Notes: generated by a model not told the origin, from the letters alone. A DNA stretch of 64,000 bases from Lactobacillus paragasseri (GCF_003584685.1 NZ_AP018549.1:558001-622000), one strand, 5' to 3'; counted from the stretch's first letter, positions 26,601 to 35,858 are shown. Numbers and translations: made by a program.

Positions 26601-27422
26601 GTGAAAAGAAAGCTACGAATTTTTTCTTTATTTACTGTTTTATTGAGCGTTTTTCTACTATCAGCATGTCAAAAAAATACGCGGAATGTATATCAAGAAG
26701 TCAAAAAAAGCAATGAAATTACCTGGGGCGTTAAAGCTGATACCCGTTTATTCGGTTTAATGAGCATTAAAACTGGAAAGATTGAAGGCTTTGAGGTTGA
26801 TTTAGCCAATGCATTGACCAAAGAAATGCTGGGAAAAAATGCTAAAGCCAGCTTTGTACAAACTACTGCTAAAACCAAAATTCCGCTGTTAAAGAATGGA
26901 AATATTGATGCAGTTTTAGCTGCAATGACAATTACACCAGAGCGTAAAAAACAAATTGATTTTAGTAATCCATACTTTTATGCTGGTCAATCTTTGCTAG
27001 TTAAGGAAGATTCATCAATTAGAAATGTTCAAGATTTAAATGGGAAAATAGCATTAGCTGTTAAAGGTACAACAGCTGTCGCTAATGTTAAAAAATTTGC
27101 TCCCAAAGCAAAGGTATTAGAATTTGACGATTATGGTCAAGCATTTACTGCACTAAAGGCAGGTCAAGGGCAAGCGATGACAACTGATAATGGTTTACTT
27201 GCCGGAATTGCTACTGAAAATAAAGGCTATAAGCTTGTTGGTGGTACATACACAAATGAACCATACGGTATTGCCGTGAATAAGGGACAGAAGCAAATGA
27301 AGAATGCAATTAATCGTGCTCTAAATAAATTAAAAAAAGATGGGACGTATAATGCCTTAGTAAAGAAGTGGTTTAGCGGTATTCCAGGCTTTAATATTAA
27401 AGAGGCTGAAGGTGAAAAATAA
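26601..27422 (+). CDS. Polar amino acid ABC substrate-binding lipoprotein, copy 1
   Basis: 273 residues starting with GTG behind a strong GGGGGGAAAC site. Lipobox LLSAC, then a family 3 solute-binding domain (GKIEGFEVDLANAL, AAMTITPERKKQIDFS). It is very similar over its whole mature length to the protein at 28623-29447 and likely arose by duplication. It has no ATPase or permease of its own on the same transcript and is separated from the second copy by a T-box, so it may feed the same membrane complex under different control. Confidence 0.88.
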   Translation: MKRKLRIFSLFTVLLSVFLLSACQKNTRNVYQEVKKSNEITWGVKADTRLFGLMSIKTGKIEGFEVDLANALTKEMLGKNAKASFVQTTAKTKIPLLKNGNIDAVLAAMTITPERKKQIDFSNPYFYAGQSLLVKEDSSIRNVQDLNGKIALAVKGTTAVANVKKFAPKAKVLEFDDYGQAFTALKAGQGQAMTTDNGLLAGIATENKGYKLVGGTYTNEPYGIAVNKGQKQMKNAINRALNKLKKDGTYNALVKKWFSGIPGFNIKEAEGEK

Positions 27423-27480
27423 ATTTTTTACTTGCCTTTTTTGAAAAAATATTATTAAATGTAATCAACATTTAAATTTA

Positions 27481-27752
27481 AAAAGCGATGAAAAGAAAAG
27501 TAAATAATTTATTTCTTTTAGTGAGTTAACGGTAGTGGAAAAGTTAGCAGACCCTGGATTATTGAAAGACACTTTTACAATGCTGCTGGCTGAAATCTTT
27601 AATGAGAGTAAGTTTAGCCGTAAGCGGTACGTTATCTAGCCGCTGGAGCATGTTTGTGCTCTAGTCAAGTTGGTCTTTAAGTAGACAATTTAGGTGGTAC
27701 CGCGGAAAAAAGCCTTTCGTCCTGAGAAATCTAGGAGCGAGGGGCTTTTTTC
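27481..27752 (+). promoter_or_regulatory. T-box riboswitch controlling an amino acid ABC importer
   Basis: The conserved T-box AGGTGGTACCGCGG is at 27692-27705. It is followed by a strong terminator (27706-27752: AAAAAAGCC...GGGCTTTTTT with a CCT/AGG inner helix). Stem I begins at AAAAGCGATGAAAAG (27481), with an AGTGAG / GGTAGTGGAA apical region. In the internal loop between AAAAG and CTTTT helices, the 3' strand ends GAC-A (27568-27570), suggesting an Asp specifier. Uncharged tRNA would favour the antiterminator and raise importer expression. The whole gap 27423-27871 is leader; MSE-stop at 27777 is noted separately. Confidence 0.9.
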
Positions 27753-27871
27753 TTTACTCCAAATTAAAAAAGGAGTTATGTCTGAGTAAGCAATAGCTAA
27801 GCTATATTAAAGTTAATTTTAATAATTTTAGAGTAGAATGAAAAGTGAGTAAAAAAGAGAGGGGAAGCACA

Positions 27872-28621
27872 ATGGCTGCAATTATTGATTTTAAGCATGT
27901 AAATAAGTACTATGGTAAATTCCATGCTTTAAAGGATATAAATTTAAGTATTGAAGAGGGTCAAGTTGTTTCAATTATTGGACCATCTGGTTCTGGTAAG
28001 AGTACTTTGATTCGAACAATGAATGGACTAGAGCGAATCAATTCTGGTACTTTAATGGTTACTGGCTATGATCTAGCAGATAAGCATACGGATTTAAACA
28101 AAATTCGTAAAAATGTGGGAATGGTTTTCCAGCATTTTAACTTGTATGACAACCATACTGTGCTTGAAAATATAACTTTAGCTCCTAAGATTGTTTTACA
28201 CCGTCCAGAGAAGGAAAACCACGATATTGCAATGGATCTTTTGAAAAAAGTGGGTCTTGAAGAAAAGGCTAATATGTATCCAAGACAGTTATCTGGTGGG
28301 CAAAAGCAACGTGTTGCAATTGCTCGTTCATTAGCAATGAGACCAAAAGCTATTTTATTTGATGAACCAACTAGTGCGCTTGACCCAGAAATGATTCAAG
28401 ATGTTTTAGATGTTATGAAGTATGTAGCAGATCAAGGAATTACAATGGTTGTTGTAACTCATGAAATGGGCTTTGCTCGTGAAGTTGGAGATAGACTTAT
28501 TTTCTTTGATCAAGGAAGAATTTTAGAAGATGCTAAGCCAGAAGAGTTCTTTGAACATCCTAAGACTGAACGTGCACGTCAATTTTTAAGTAAGGTTATT
28601 ACTGAAAAGCTAGGTGGCTAA
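27872..28621 (+). CDS. Polar amino acid ABC importer ATPase (GlnQ type)
   Basis: 249 residues; the ATG at 27872 has GAGAGGGG upstream and is preferred to a GTG nine codons earlier. Walker [10 protein letters not shown], signature LSGGQKQR, Walker [14 protein letters not shown] and H-loop VVTHEMGFA are diagnostic of the polar amino acid uptake group. First gene of the T-box operon: ATPase, binding protein, two permeases. The candidate Asp specifier suggests aspartate, asparagine or glutamate as substrate. Confidence 0.9.
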   Translation: MAAIIDFKHVNKYYGKFHALKDINLSIEEGQVVSIIGPSGSGKSTLIRTMNGLERINSGTLMVTGYDLADKHTDLNKIRKNVGMVFQHFNLYDNHTVLENITLAPKIVLHRPEKENHDIAMDLLKKVGLEEKANMYPRQLSGGQKQRVAIARSLAMRPKAILFDEPTSALDPEMIQDVLDVMKYVADQGITMVVVTHEMGFAREVGDRLIFFDQGRILEDAKPEEFFEHPKTERARQFLSKVITEKLGG

Positions 28622-28622
28622 A

Positions 28623-29447
28623 ATGAAAAAATCAATTAAGATTTTTATTTTACCTTTGGTATTAGGTTTACTGATTACTTTAACTGGATGTGCCAAGAAG
28701 CAAAAATCAAGTAATGTTTATGAACAGGTTAAAGCAAGTAAAACCATTACTTGGGGCGTTAAGGCTGATACGCGATTATTTGGTTTAATGAGTATTAAAA
28801 CTGGAAAAATCGAAGGTTTTGAAGTAGATTTAGCAAAGGCTTTAACTAAACAAATGTTAGGTAAAAATGCAAAAGCTGAATTTGTGCAAACTACGCCTAA
28901 GACGAGAATTCCGTTACTTAAAAATGGTAATATTGATGCAATTTTAGCAACAATGACAATTACACCCGATCGTAAAAAACAAGTAACTTTTAGTGAACCA
29001 TATTTTACTGCAGGTCAATCTTTACTAGTTAAGGATAATTCAACTATTAAAAATGTTAAGGATCTTAATGGTAAAACGGCTCTAGCTGTTAAGGGAACAA
29101 CAGCAGTTGATAATGTTAAAAAATTTGCACCAAAAGCAAAGGTTTTAGAGTATGACGATTATGGTCAAGCTTTTACGGCCTTAAAAGCAGGACAAGGTCA
29201 AGCAATGACTACTGATAATGGCTTGCTTGCCGGAATTGCTAGTGAAAATAAGGGGTATAAGTTAGTTGGTGGTACCTACACCAGTGAACCTTACGGAATT
29301 GCTGTAGAAAAGGGACAAACTGGTTTTGCTGATCGCATTAACAAGGCACTAAATGAATTAAAGAAAAACGGAACATATCATCATTTGTTAGTTAAATGGT
29401 TCAATGGTATTCCAGGATTTAACATTAAGGAGGTTGAAAATTCGTGA
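28623..29447 (+). CDS. Polar amino acid ABC substrate-binding lipoprotein, copy 2
   Basis: 274 residues, lipobox TLTGC, family 3 binding domain. It shares long identical stretches with copy 1 (26601-27422), such as TWGVKADTRLFGLMSIKTGK and DDYGQAFTALKAGQGQAMTT. The ATG follows the ATPase stop by one base, with AGGTGG as ribosome site. Its TGA overlaps the GTG start of the permease, so the operon is tightly coupled. Confidence 0.9.
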   Translation: MKKSIKIFILPLVLGLLITLTGCAKKQKSSNVYEQVKASKTITWGVKADTRLFGLMSIKTGKIEGFEVDLAKALTKQMLGKNAKAEFVQTTPKTRIPLLKNGNIDAILATMTITPDRKKQVTFSEPYFTAGQSLLVKDNSTIKNVKDLNGKTALAVKGTTAVDNVKKFAPKAKVLEYDDYGQAFTALKAGQGQAMTTDNGLLAGIASENKGYKLVGGTYTSEPYGIAVEKGQTGFADRINKALNELKKNGTYHHLLVKWFNGIPGFNIKEVENS

Positions 29448-30082
29448 TAGGGATTTTAACAAATCACTGGTCTGAATTCTTATCAGGCTTTTGGAACACA
29501 ATCTTATGTAGTCTAATTGCCCTGTTCTTTAGTTTAATTCTTGGGGTAGGCTTTGCTTTATTAGAAGTTGCACCGAATAAGTTTGGTAGAGCAGTGGCAC
29601 ATGTCTATATTGAAATTTTCCGTAACATTCCTTTGCTAGTTATTACAATGATTTTTTACCTTGTTGTACCGCAAATTTGGTTTAAGGTATCAGGTTTTGC
29701 AGCTGGAACAATTGGATTAACCTTGTATACTTCAGCTTTTATTGCAGAAACTGTTAGGGCAGGAATTAACTCAGTTGGAGATGGACAAATGGAAGGAGCT
29801 CGTTCAAATGGGATGACTTATACGCAAGCAATGCGATACGTTATTTTGCCACAGGCTCTAAAGATTGTAATTCCTCCATTGGGCAATCAATTTATTAACT
29901 TAATTAAAAACTCATCGGTATTAGCCTTTGTAGCCGGTTTTGACTTGATGTATCAAGCAGATGTCATAGCTTTTTCATCTTTTGAAACTATTAATACCTA
30001 TGTTGTTGTAGGTTTATTTTACTTAATTTTAACCTTGCCATTAAGTTACTACATGCGTCACTTGGAAAAGAAATTAGCCTAG
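29444..30082 (+). CDS. Amino acid ABC importer permease 1
   Basis: 212 residues, about five helices, with the HisMQ-type permease motif (GQMEGARSNGMTYTQAMRYVI) that contacts the ATPase. Starts with GTG in a GTGA overlap with the binding-protein gene; AAGGAGG lies upstream. Expected to pair with permease 2 in a heterodimer. Confidence 0.9.
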   Translation: MIGILTNHWSEFLSGFWNTILCSLIALFFSLILGVGFALLEVAPNKFGRAVAHVYIEIFRNIPLLVITMIFYLVVPQIWFKVSGFAAGTIGLTLYTSAFIAETVRAGINSVGDGQMEGARSNGMTYTQAMRYVILPQALKIVIPPLGNQFINLIKNSSVLAFVAGFDLMYQADVIAFSSFETINTYVVVGLFYLILTLPLSYYMRHLEKKLA

Positions 30083-30095
30083 GGAGGAGAAAAAG

Positions 30096-30746
30096 ATGGA
30101 AAACTTTATTCATGCATATTCTTGGATTAACATTCGCTTTCTCTTACAAGGTTTGTGGGTGACTATATATGTATCCTTAATATCAATTGCCTTGAGTTTT
30201 ATTCTAGGATTAGTATTCGGCTTTATTCGATATGTGAAGATCAAATATCTTTCAACTATTGTTGGTTTTGTAATTGATATTATAAGAAATTTACCGCTAT
30301 TGCTGATAATCTTCTTTACGTACTTTGGATTGCCAGAGTTGGGAATTGTTACTAATCCAACAGTAGCATCGATTATTGCTTTGGTAGTATTTGAAGGAGC
30401 AATGCTTGCTGAAATTGTTAGAAGTGGAATTGCTGCTGTGGATCCGGGACAAATGGAAGGAGCTCGTTCAAATGGGATGACCTATATGCAGGCGATGTAT
30501 CATGTGATCATTCCGCAAGCTCTTAATAAGATGATCCCGTCCCTTCTGTCACAATTCGTTTCATTAGTTAAAGACACATCACTTGCAACAATTATTGTTT
30601 TGCCAGAGTTATTGTTTCATGCACAGATTATTTACAGTCAAAATACGACATATTTGATTCCAATGTATGTAATTATTGCAATTATGTATTTCATTGTTTG
30701 TTTCTCGCTTTCAATGATTGCTAAGCATTTGCAAAGTAAGTATTAA
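30096..30746 (+). CDS. Amino acid ABC importer permease 2
   Basis: 216 residues, related to permease 1 and sharing the EAA-like loop GQMEGARSNGMTYMQAMYHV. Start has GGGAGG upstream. Last gene of the T-box-controlled operon, closed by the terminator at 30754-30787. Confidence 0.9.
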   Translation: MENFIHAYSWINIRFLLQGLWVTIYVSLISIALSFILGLVFGFIRYVKIKYLSTIVGFVIDIIRNLPLLLIIFFTYFGLPELGIVTNPTVASIIALVVFEGAMLAEIVRSGIAAVDPGQMEGARSNGMTYMQAMYHVIIPQALNKMIPSLLSQFVSLVKDTSLATIIVLPELLFHAQIIYSQNTTYLIPMYVIIAIMYFIVCFSLSMIAKHLQSKY

Positions 30747-30753
30747 TTATATG

Positions 30754-30787
30754 AAAAACCACGTGAGTTCAACTCACGTGGTTTTTT
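30754..30787. terminator. Terminator of the amino acid importer operon
   Basis: AAAAACCACGTGAGTT pairs perfectly with AACTCACGTGGTTTTT around a tiny loop, followed by T-rich sequence; strong on both strands, so it also serves the minus-strand remnant. Confidence 0.9.
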
Positions 30788-30792
30788 GTTGA

Positions 30793-31202
30793 TTAATTAT
30801 TTTTTATAAATTGTTTTAGTTCTTTTTGAGAGAAGTATGAACCATAATCTTCAGTTAATTGTTTTAAAATGAAGTCATTGCTAGCATTCAATTTTCTACT
30901 GAGCTTAATCATTTTCTTAATAGCGTCAATTCGTTCTTCTTCTTTTCCCGTTTTTTCTCCAACATATCGCATATCGTCAAGTTTCATTTGGTAATCCATG
31001 AGCTCTTTCCTTCTTTCTGGATTAGTTTTATATTTCTCAACATCGCTTTGTAACTTTTGAATAAAGCTATCATTTGTATTAATTTTACCACGCATTAAAT
31101 CAAAAAATCCTTGCAGACGGGCAGTTAGTTAACCCAGCTAAAGATGGGATCAGCGGTGATATTAGCTTCATCAACCCGTTTTTCTAATTCTTTCCTATCC
31201 AT
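30793..31202 (-). pseudogene. Rpn/PD-(D/E)XK family protein, deleted remnant
   Basis: From ATG 31202 (AAAGGAG upstream) the frame reads MDRKELEKRVDEANITADPI...FSWV, the start typical of Rpn-family proteins, and stops at once. A short shifted segment leads into LQGFFDLMRGKINTNDSFIQ and a 100-residue C-terminal part with charged helices. The nuclease core (about 200 residues with D and ExQ motifs) is missing. It is therefore an internal-deletion pseudogene, although the C-terminal ORF itself is open. Confidence 0.75.
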
Positions 31203-31271
31203 AGAAAACTCCTTTAAGTGTATTAGAGAAAGATCTCTAATCTTAATTACGCAAAAGGGAGTTTTCTTTTT

Positions 31272-31305
31272 TTGAAAAGAAAAAGAAGATCAATCTGATC
31301 TTCTT
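31272..31305 (-). terminator. Terminator of the treA/treR transcript
   Basis: AAGAAGATC (31283-31291) and GATCTTCTT (31297-31305) form a perfect stem just past the treA stop, followed on the minus strand by TTTTTCTTTTC. Confidence 0.75.
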
Positions 31306-31308
31306 AAA

Positions 31309-32967
31309 TTAAAGTTTGATTGCTAAAGCTTCATAAGGCTTTAATTGCAAGGCTGAAGGCAGAGAAGCAAGATTTTTATCGTAATTTTGAATTAAAATAT
31401 GCCCCGCCTTATTTAAATATTCAGCAGGTATTTTAACTTCAGTTTCTTTGCCATAGAAGTTCGCAAATACTAAAAGTTTTTCATTAGAGTCATCTAAATA
31501 ACGCTCATAGGCCATAACTTGTGGGTGTTCCATTAAAAATGGTTTGATGTGACCTTCAGAGATCAATTTTTCTGATTTTCTGAGTTTAATTAATTTTTGA
31601 TAGAAATTAAAAATTTCACCATCCTGTAGTTCTTTTTCAACGTTAATTTTATCTTGGTCTGTTGGCATGAGCCAAGGTTTGTGGCCACTAAAACCAGCAT
31701 ATTGAGAATTATCCCAGTGCATTGGAACCCTTGAGTTATCGCGAGCTTTAGACTGAACAATTTCAAAAGCTTCTTTTTCATCAATACCTTTTTTGATTAA
31801 TGCGTCATAGGCATTCAAAGCTTCGACGTCCACATAATCCCTCATGGAAGTATAGTGAGGATCCATCATACCAATTTCTTCACCCATATAAATGTAAGGC
31901 GTTCCGCGTAGTAGATGAAGAGCAAGAGCTAACATCTCAGCAGATTTATTGTGATATTTTCCAGTATCACCGAATCGATTTAATGCCCAAGGCTGGTCGT
32001 GATTATTCCAGAATAGAGCTTGCCAGCCACCACCTTGATCAATCTTACTATTCCAGGTAAGCATAATATCTTTTAATTTCTTAAAGTCAAAAGGCATCTT
32101 AGACCATTTTTCACCGTTTTTATAGTCAACTTTGAGGTGATGAAAGGTGAAGACCATTGAAAGCTCATGATCTTCTGGACGGGTATAAGCAATTGAATTT
32201 TCAATTGTAGTTGATGACATTTCTCCAACAGTAACTGATTCTGGGTCTTGACCGAAGGATTTGGCATTTAATTCTTTTAAATATTGCTGCACCACTGGTG
32301 TATCAGTATAAAGGGATTTTTCTTGCACCGGATCTGTTGAGTTAACTAAGGTAGTATCTTTCCCTGTAACGTTGATTACGTCAAAGCGGAAGCCGTGAAC
32401 TCCTTTATTACGCCAAAAGTTTACAACATCTATTAAGGCAGCACGAACTTCAGGATTATGCCAGTCAAGATCTGCTTGAGTTGGGTCATAGAGGTGGAGA
32501 TAGTAGTAATCGGTGTCGCCAAATTTTGACCAAGCTGGACCACCAAATTTTGATTGCCAGTTATTAGGTAGTTGTTCATCCTTACCTTTTCTAAGATAAA
32601 AGAATTTTTGATACTTTTTATCTCCGGCTAGAGCTTTTTTAAACCATTCATGTTCCGTTGAACAGTGATTTAAAACCATGTCTAGCATCACATTAACATT
32701 AATTGCTTTTAATTTAGCGACTAGTTCTTCGAAGTCGCTCATTGTTCCGAATCGAGGATCAATTTTTTTATAATCAGCAATGTCATAGCCGTTGTCATTT
32801 TGTGGAGAAACAAAAAATGGGTTAAACCAAATGAAGTCTACATTTAGCTTTTTGATATAGTCGATTTTTTCAATGATGCCACGTAAGTCGCCGATACCAT
32901 CATTATTTGAGTCATAAAAAGATTTTGGGTAAATTTGATAAATTACTTTATTGCCTAAATTATTCAT
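31309..32967 (-). CDS. treA: Trehalose-6-phosphate hydrolase (GH13)
   Basis: 552 residues from ATG 32967 (AAAGGAA upstream). Cytoplasmic hydrolysis of trehalose 6-phosphate to glucose and glucose 6-phosphate. GH13 catalytic residues are D196 in GFRFDVINV (nucleophile), E249 in VGEMSST (acid/base) and D324 in NNHDQP. Subfamily features of phosphotrehalases include NNWQSKFGG and FHHLKVDY. It lies directly downstream of treR and divergent from the trehalose PTS gene, which confirms the substrate over generic alpha-glucosidases. Confidence 0.93.
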   Translation of the reverse strand: MNNLGNKVIYQIYPKSFYDSNNDGIGDLRGIIEKIDYIKKLNVDFIWFNPFFVSPQNDNGYDIADYKKIDPRFGTMSDFEELVAKLKAINVNVMLDMVLNHCSTEHEWFKKALAGDKKYQKFFYLRKGKDEQLPNNWQSKFGGPAWSKFGDTDYYYLHLYDPTQADLDWHNPEVRAALIDVVNFWRNKGVHGFRFDVINVTGKDTTLVNSTDPVQEKSLYTDTPVVQQYLKELNAKSFGQDPESVTVGEMSSTTIENSIAYTRPEDHELSMVFTFHHLKVDYKNGEKWSKMPFDFKKLKDIMLTWNSKIDQGGGWQALFWNNHDQPWALNRFGDTGKYHNKSAEMLALALHLLRGTPYIYMGEEIGMMDPHYTSMRDYVDVEALNAYDALIKKGIDEKEAFEIVQSKARDNSRVPMHWDNSQYAGFSGHKPWLMPTDQDKINVEKELQDGEIFNFYQKLIKLRKSEKLISEGHIKPFLMEHPQVMAYERYLDDSNEKLLVFANFYGKETEVKIPAEYLNKAGHILIQNYDKNLASLPSALQLKPYEALAIKL

Positions 32968-32980
32968 TGCTGATTCCTTT

Positions 32981-33706
32981 CTAAAATTTAATCTTTTTTC
33001 TGCGAGCAAAATCCACAAATTTGAATTTGTCAGGTCGATGATAGGACAGGGTTAATTCGAATTTAGTTGTGTCAGCTAAATAATTTCTACTTGCAACTAG
33101 CACTGCAAGTTTATTGTCTAATTGAAGTAAATCTTGAATTCTCTTGTCAACTTTACAAACAGAAATTTCTTTCGTTGCATAGGAAATTTCTAATTTTTCT
33201 TTATTTTCTAAATAATTATAAATAGAAGTTTCTGCGGCATCTTTTGGAAGTGAATTAATAGGAGGAGAAAGCAAATAGTCGCAATCTAAGACATCAGCTT
33301 GTCCTTCTATTAATCGCAAGCGTTCAAGATGAAAACCAGCACTGTTTTTTTCTTCAGGAAAATATTTGATAAAGCTAGTTGGCAAATGATCTTCTTTTTG
33401 TAAAAGTAAAACTTTTGTTTCTGCTTTAAGTCCTAATTGATTATTCAATTCTGCAAAACTGCTAATTCCTGAAATGGGAAAAGTGTAGCGATCGAGATTT
33501 AAAACTATTGAACCTTTTCCACGAATCTTCTGAATTAAGCCTAGGTCGGTTAAGCTAGTAAGTGCTTTTCGAATTGTTTCTCTTGAAGCACCATATAAGT
33601 CCATTAATTGATGTTCACTAGGGAGATATTCGCCAGGTTTATATTGTTGATGCTTAATTTTATCAACTAAATCTTGAGCAATAGCACTAACTTTAGATTG
33701 AGCCAT
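32981..33706 (-). CDS. treR: Trehalose operon repressor, GntR family
   Basis: 241 residues: N-terminal GntR winged helix (PSEHQLMDLYGASRETIRKAL, then IRGKGSIV) and a C-terminal UTRA ligand domain (about 85-235). ATG 33706 has a perfect AAAGGAGG site. Two palindromes of the form ACTTGT-N4-ACAAGT lie in its own promoter and in the divergent treB promoter. Trehalose 6-phosphate is the expected inducer, from knowledge of the family. Confidence 0.92.
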   Translation of the reverse strand: MAQSKVSAIAQDLVDKIKHQQYKPGEYLPSEHQLMDLYGASRETIRKALTSLTDLGLIQKIRGKGSIVLNLDRYTFPISGISSFAELNNQLGLKAETKVLLLQKEDHLPTSFIKYFPEEKNSAGFHLERLRLIEGQADVLDCDYLLSPPINSLPKDAAETSIYNYLENKEKLEISYATKEISVCKVDKRIQDLLQLDNKLAVLVASRNYLADTTKFELTLSYHRPDKFKFVDFARRKKIKF

Positions 33707-33730
33707 AAAAAATCCTCCTTTGTCTTTAAT

Positions 33731-33760
33731 TATATACACTTGTTTAGACAAGTAAAGCAA
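33731..33760 (-). promoter_or_regulatory. treR promoter with TreR operator
   Basis: Minus-strand -35 TTGCTT (33755-33760) and -10 TATATA (33731-33736), spacing 18. The operator ACTTGTTTAGACAAGT (33738-33753) fills the spacer, so TreR should repress its own gene and treA. Confidence 0.75.
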
Positions 33761-33821
33761 AACTTTTTCATCTATAAAATACTTAATTTAAAAGAAAAGT
33801 AAGCTTTTTCATAAAATAGTA

Positions 33822-33883
33822 TTGACAGCTTGTACAGACAAGTATAATATTTAAATCAAGATACGTGAAAGCGGATACTTTCA
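33822..33883 (+). promoter_or_regulatory. treB promoter with TreR operator in the spacer and a cre-like site
   Basis: Consensus TTGACA (33822-33827), 17 bases, consensus TATAAT (33845-33850). The operator GCTTGTACAGACAAGT (33828-33843) occupies the spacer. Just after the expected start lies TGAAAGCGGATACT (33866-33879), close to the CcpA cre consensus and also forming the dyad TGAAAG-N6-CTTTCA. Repression by TreR and by CcpA is expected. Confidence 0.88.
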
Positions 33884-33900
33884 AAGAGGAGAATGAAATT

Positions 33901-35829
33901 ATGGTACAAGATACTACTAATTTATTAGCTCCAGCTACTGGAGCGGTTATTGCTTTAGCTAAGACTTCAGATCCTATTTTTTCTCAAGGAACAATGGGAG
34001 ATGGATTTGGTTTGACCCCAACTATTGGAAAGGTTGTAGCACCTGTTTCAGGAAAAATCAGTATGGTTGCCGATACTAAACATGCTGTCGGAATCGTTAC
34101 TAACGAAGGGCTAGAAGTACTAGTCCACATGGGCGTTGATACAGTCGGCTTAAAGGGTGCACCATTCACGATTAAGATTGAAAATGGTCAAGAAGTTAAG
34201 GCCGGTGATGAAATTGCTGAAATGGATTTAGATGAAATCAAAGCTAAGGGATTAGATACAACAATCATGGTTTTGATTACTAATTCAGCTGACAAGATTT
34301 CAGGACTTGATGTAACTGAAGGTGAAGCAAAAGCTGGTGAAGTTGTAGCAACGGCTTACTTAAAGACGGCAGAAGCAGAAGACACTTCAAGCAAAAAATT
34401 ATCTTATCCAGAGTTAGCTTCTTTTATTATTAAAAATGTCGGCGGTAAGGAGAATGTTAATAATGTAATTCACTGTATTACACGCTTACGTTTTTACTTA
34501 AAAGATGAAAGTAAAGCAAATGATGATGTTTTAAAAAATCAACGTGGAATTTTAGACGTGATGCATGCGTCAGGACAATATCAGGTTGTAATTGGTAATG
34601 AAGTAACTAATGTCTTTGATGAAGTAGTTAAGCAATTAGGACCTTTAGATAGTGAAGCAGCTCCTGCTCCAGAAGATGACGGTAAAAATCCAGTTTCAAA
34701 AGCTTTTGGTAATTTAATTGGATTTATCACTGGTTCAATGAGTCCAATTATCGGTGTAATTGCTGCAGCTGGTATTATTAAAGGTATTTTGGCATTGCTT
34801 ACTCTGCCACAATTAGGTAGTTTACTTAGTGTCAAGAGTACAGCCTATATCACTACTAGCGCAATTGCTGATTCGGCTTTCTTCTTCTTGCCAGTTCTAG
34901 TTGGTTACTGCGCAGCTAAAAGATTGAATTCTGATCCAATCATCGCAGCAGTAATTGGTGGAGTATTAGTTTATCCGCAGTTAGTTGAATGGGGCAAAGC
35001 CTTTAAGACAATGTTTGAAGTTGGCGGAATTAAGTTTGAATTTTTGAACTATACTTACTCAATTTTCCCAATGATTTTAGCCGCATGGCTTGCTAAGAAG
35101 TGTGAAGATTGGCTTAAGAAATGGCTACCATCGTACTTACAAATGATTTTTATTCCATTAATTACTGTTTTAGTAGTTTCAGCATTGACTTTAATGGTAA
35201 CCGGCCCAATTATTCAAGGTGTTGCTAATGGTATTGCAGTCTTCATCAACTGGTTAGTTCATGCATCTGGCTGGATTGGTGGATTTATTATTGGTGGTTT
35301 CTACCAAGTATTGGTTATCTTTGGTTTGCACTGGGGTGTTGTACCGCTTGTTGCACAACAAATTGCTGGAACTGGTGAAAGTGCATTGAACGCAATTATT
35401 TGTTCATCAATGATTGCTCAAGGTGCTGCCGTATTAGCGGTAGCTATTAAGTCTAAGAAAGAAGACTTAAAGGAATTAGGTTTTGCTTCAACTATTTCTG
35501 CAATGTGTGGTGTTACTGAACCAGCTGTTTATGGTATTAGTTTAAGATATAAGAAAGTATTTATTTCTGGTTGTATTGGTTCTGCATTTGGTGGTCTTGT
35601 TACTGGTTTAATGCACGGAACAATGTATGGCTTTACTGGTGGATTAATTGGATTTTATTCATTCTTTAATCCTAAGCATCCTACTGATTTATCTAGCTTC
35701 TATACATTTTTGATTGCTAGTGCTGTAACAATTGTGGTTTCATTTATCGTAACTTGGGTTTGGGGCTACAATGATAGCATGGTTCAAGGAGCTAAGGTTG
35801 CAAAGAAAAAGAGACCTGGTAGTAAGTAA
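33901..35829 (+). CDS. treB: Trehalose PTS permease, EIIABC fusion
   Basis: 642 residues in A-B-C order. EIIA of the glucose type comes first (phospho-His H76 in VLVHMGVDTV), then EIIB with C192 in HCITRLRF, then a membrane EIIC domain from about 275 to the end. It imports trehalose as trehalose 6-phosphate for TreA. ATG 33901 follows AGAGGAG; an upstream in-frame ATG at 33865 would fall within the cre-like element and is unlikely. The trehalose assignment rests on the linked treA and treR. Confidence 0.92.
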   Translation: MVQDTTNLLAPATGAVIALAKTSDPIFSQGTMGDGFGLTPTIGKVVAPVSGKISMVADTKHAVGIVTNEGLEVLVHMGVDTVGLKGAPFTIKIENGQEVKAGDEIAEMDLDEIKAKGLDTTIMVLITNSADKISGLDVTEGEAKAGEVVATAYLKTAEAEDTSSKKLSYPELASFIIKNVGGKENVNNVIHCITRLRFYLKDESKANDDVLKNQRGILDVMHASGQYQVVIGNEVTNVFDEVVKQLGPLDSEAAPAPEDDGKNPVSKAFGNLIGFITGSMSPIIGVIAAAGIIKGILALLTLPQLGSLLSVKSTAYITTSAIADSAFFFLPVLVGYCAAKRLNSDPIIAAVIGGVLVYPQLVEWGKAFKTMFEVGGIKFEFLNYTYSIFPMILAAWLAKKCEDWLKKWLPSYLQMIFIPLITVLVVSALTLMVTGPIIQGVANGIAVFINWLVHASGWIGGFIIGGFYQVLVIFGLHWGVVPLVAQQIAGTGESALNAIICSSMIAQGAAVLAVAIKSKKEDLKELGFASTISAMCGVTEPAVYGISLRYKKVFISGCIGSAFGGLVTGLMHGTMYGFTGGLIGFYSFFNPKHPTDLSSFYTFLIASAVTIVVSFIVTWVWGYNDSMVQGAKVAKKKRPGSK

Positions 35830-35858
35830 AAGAATTTATTTAAATTAGATAAAAAATA

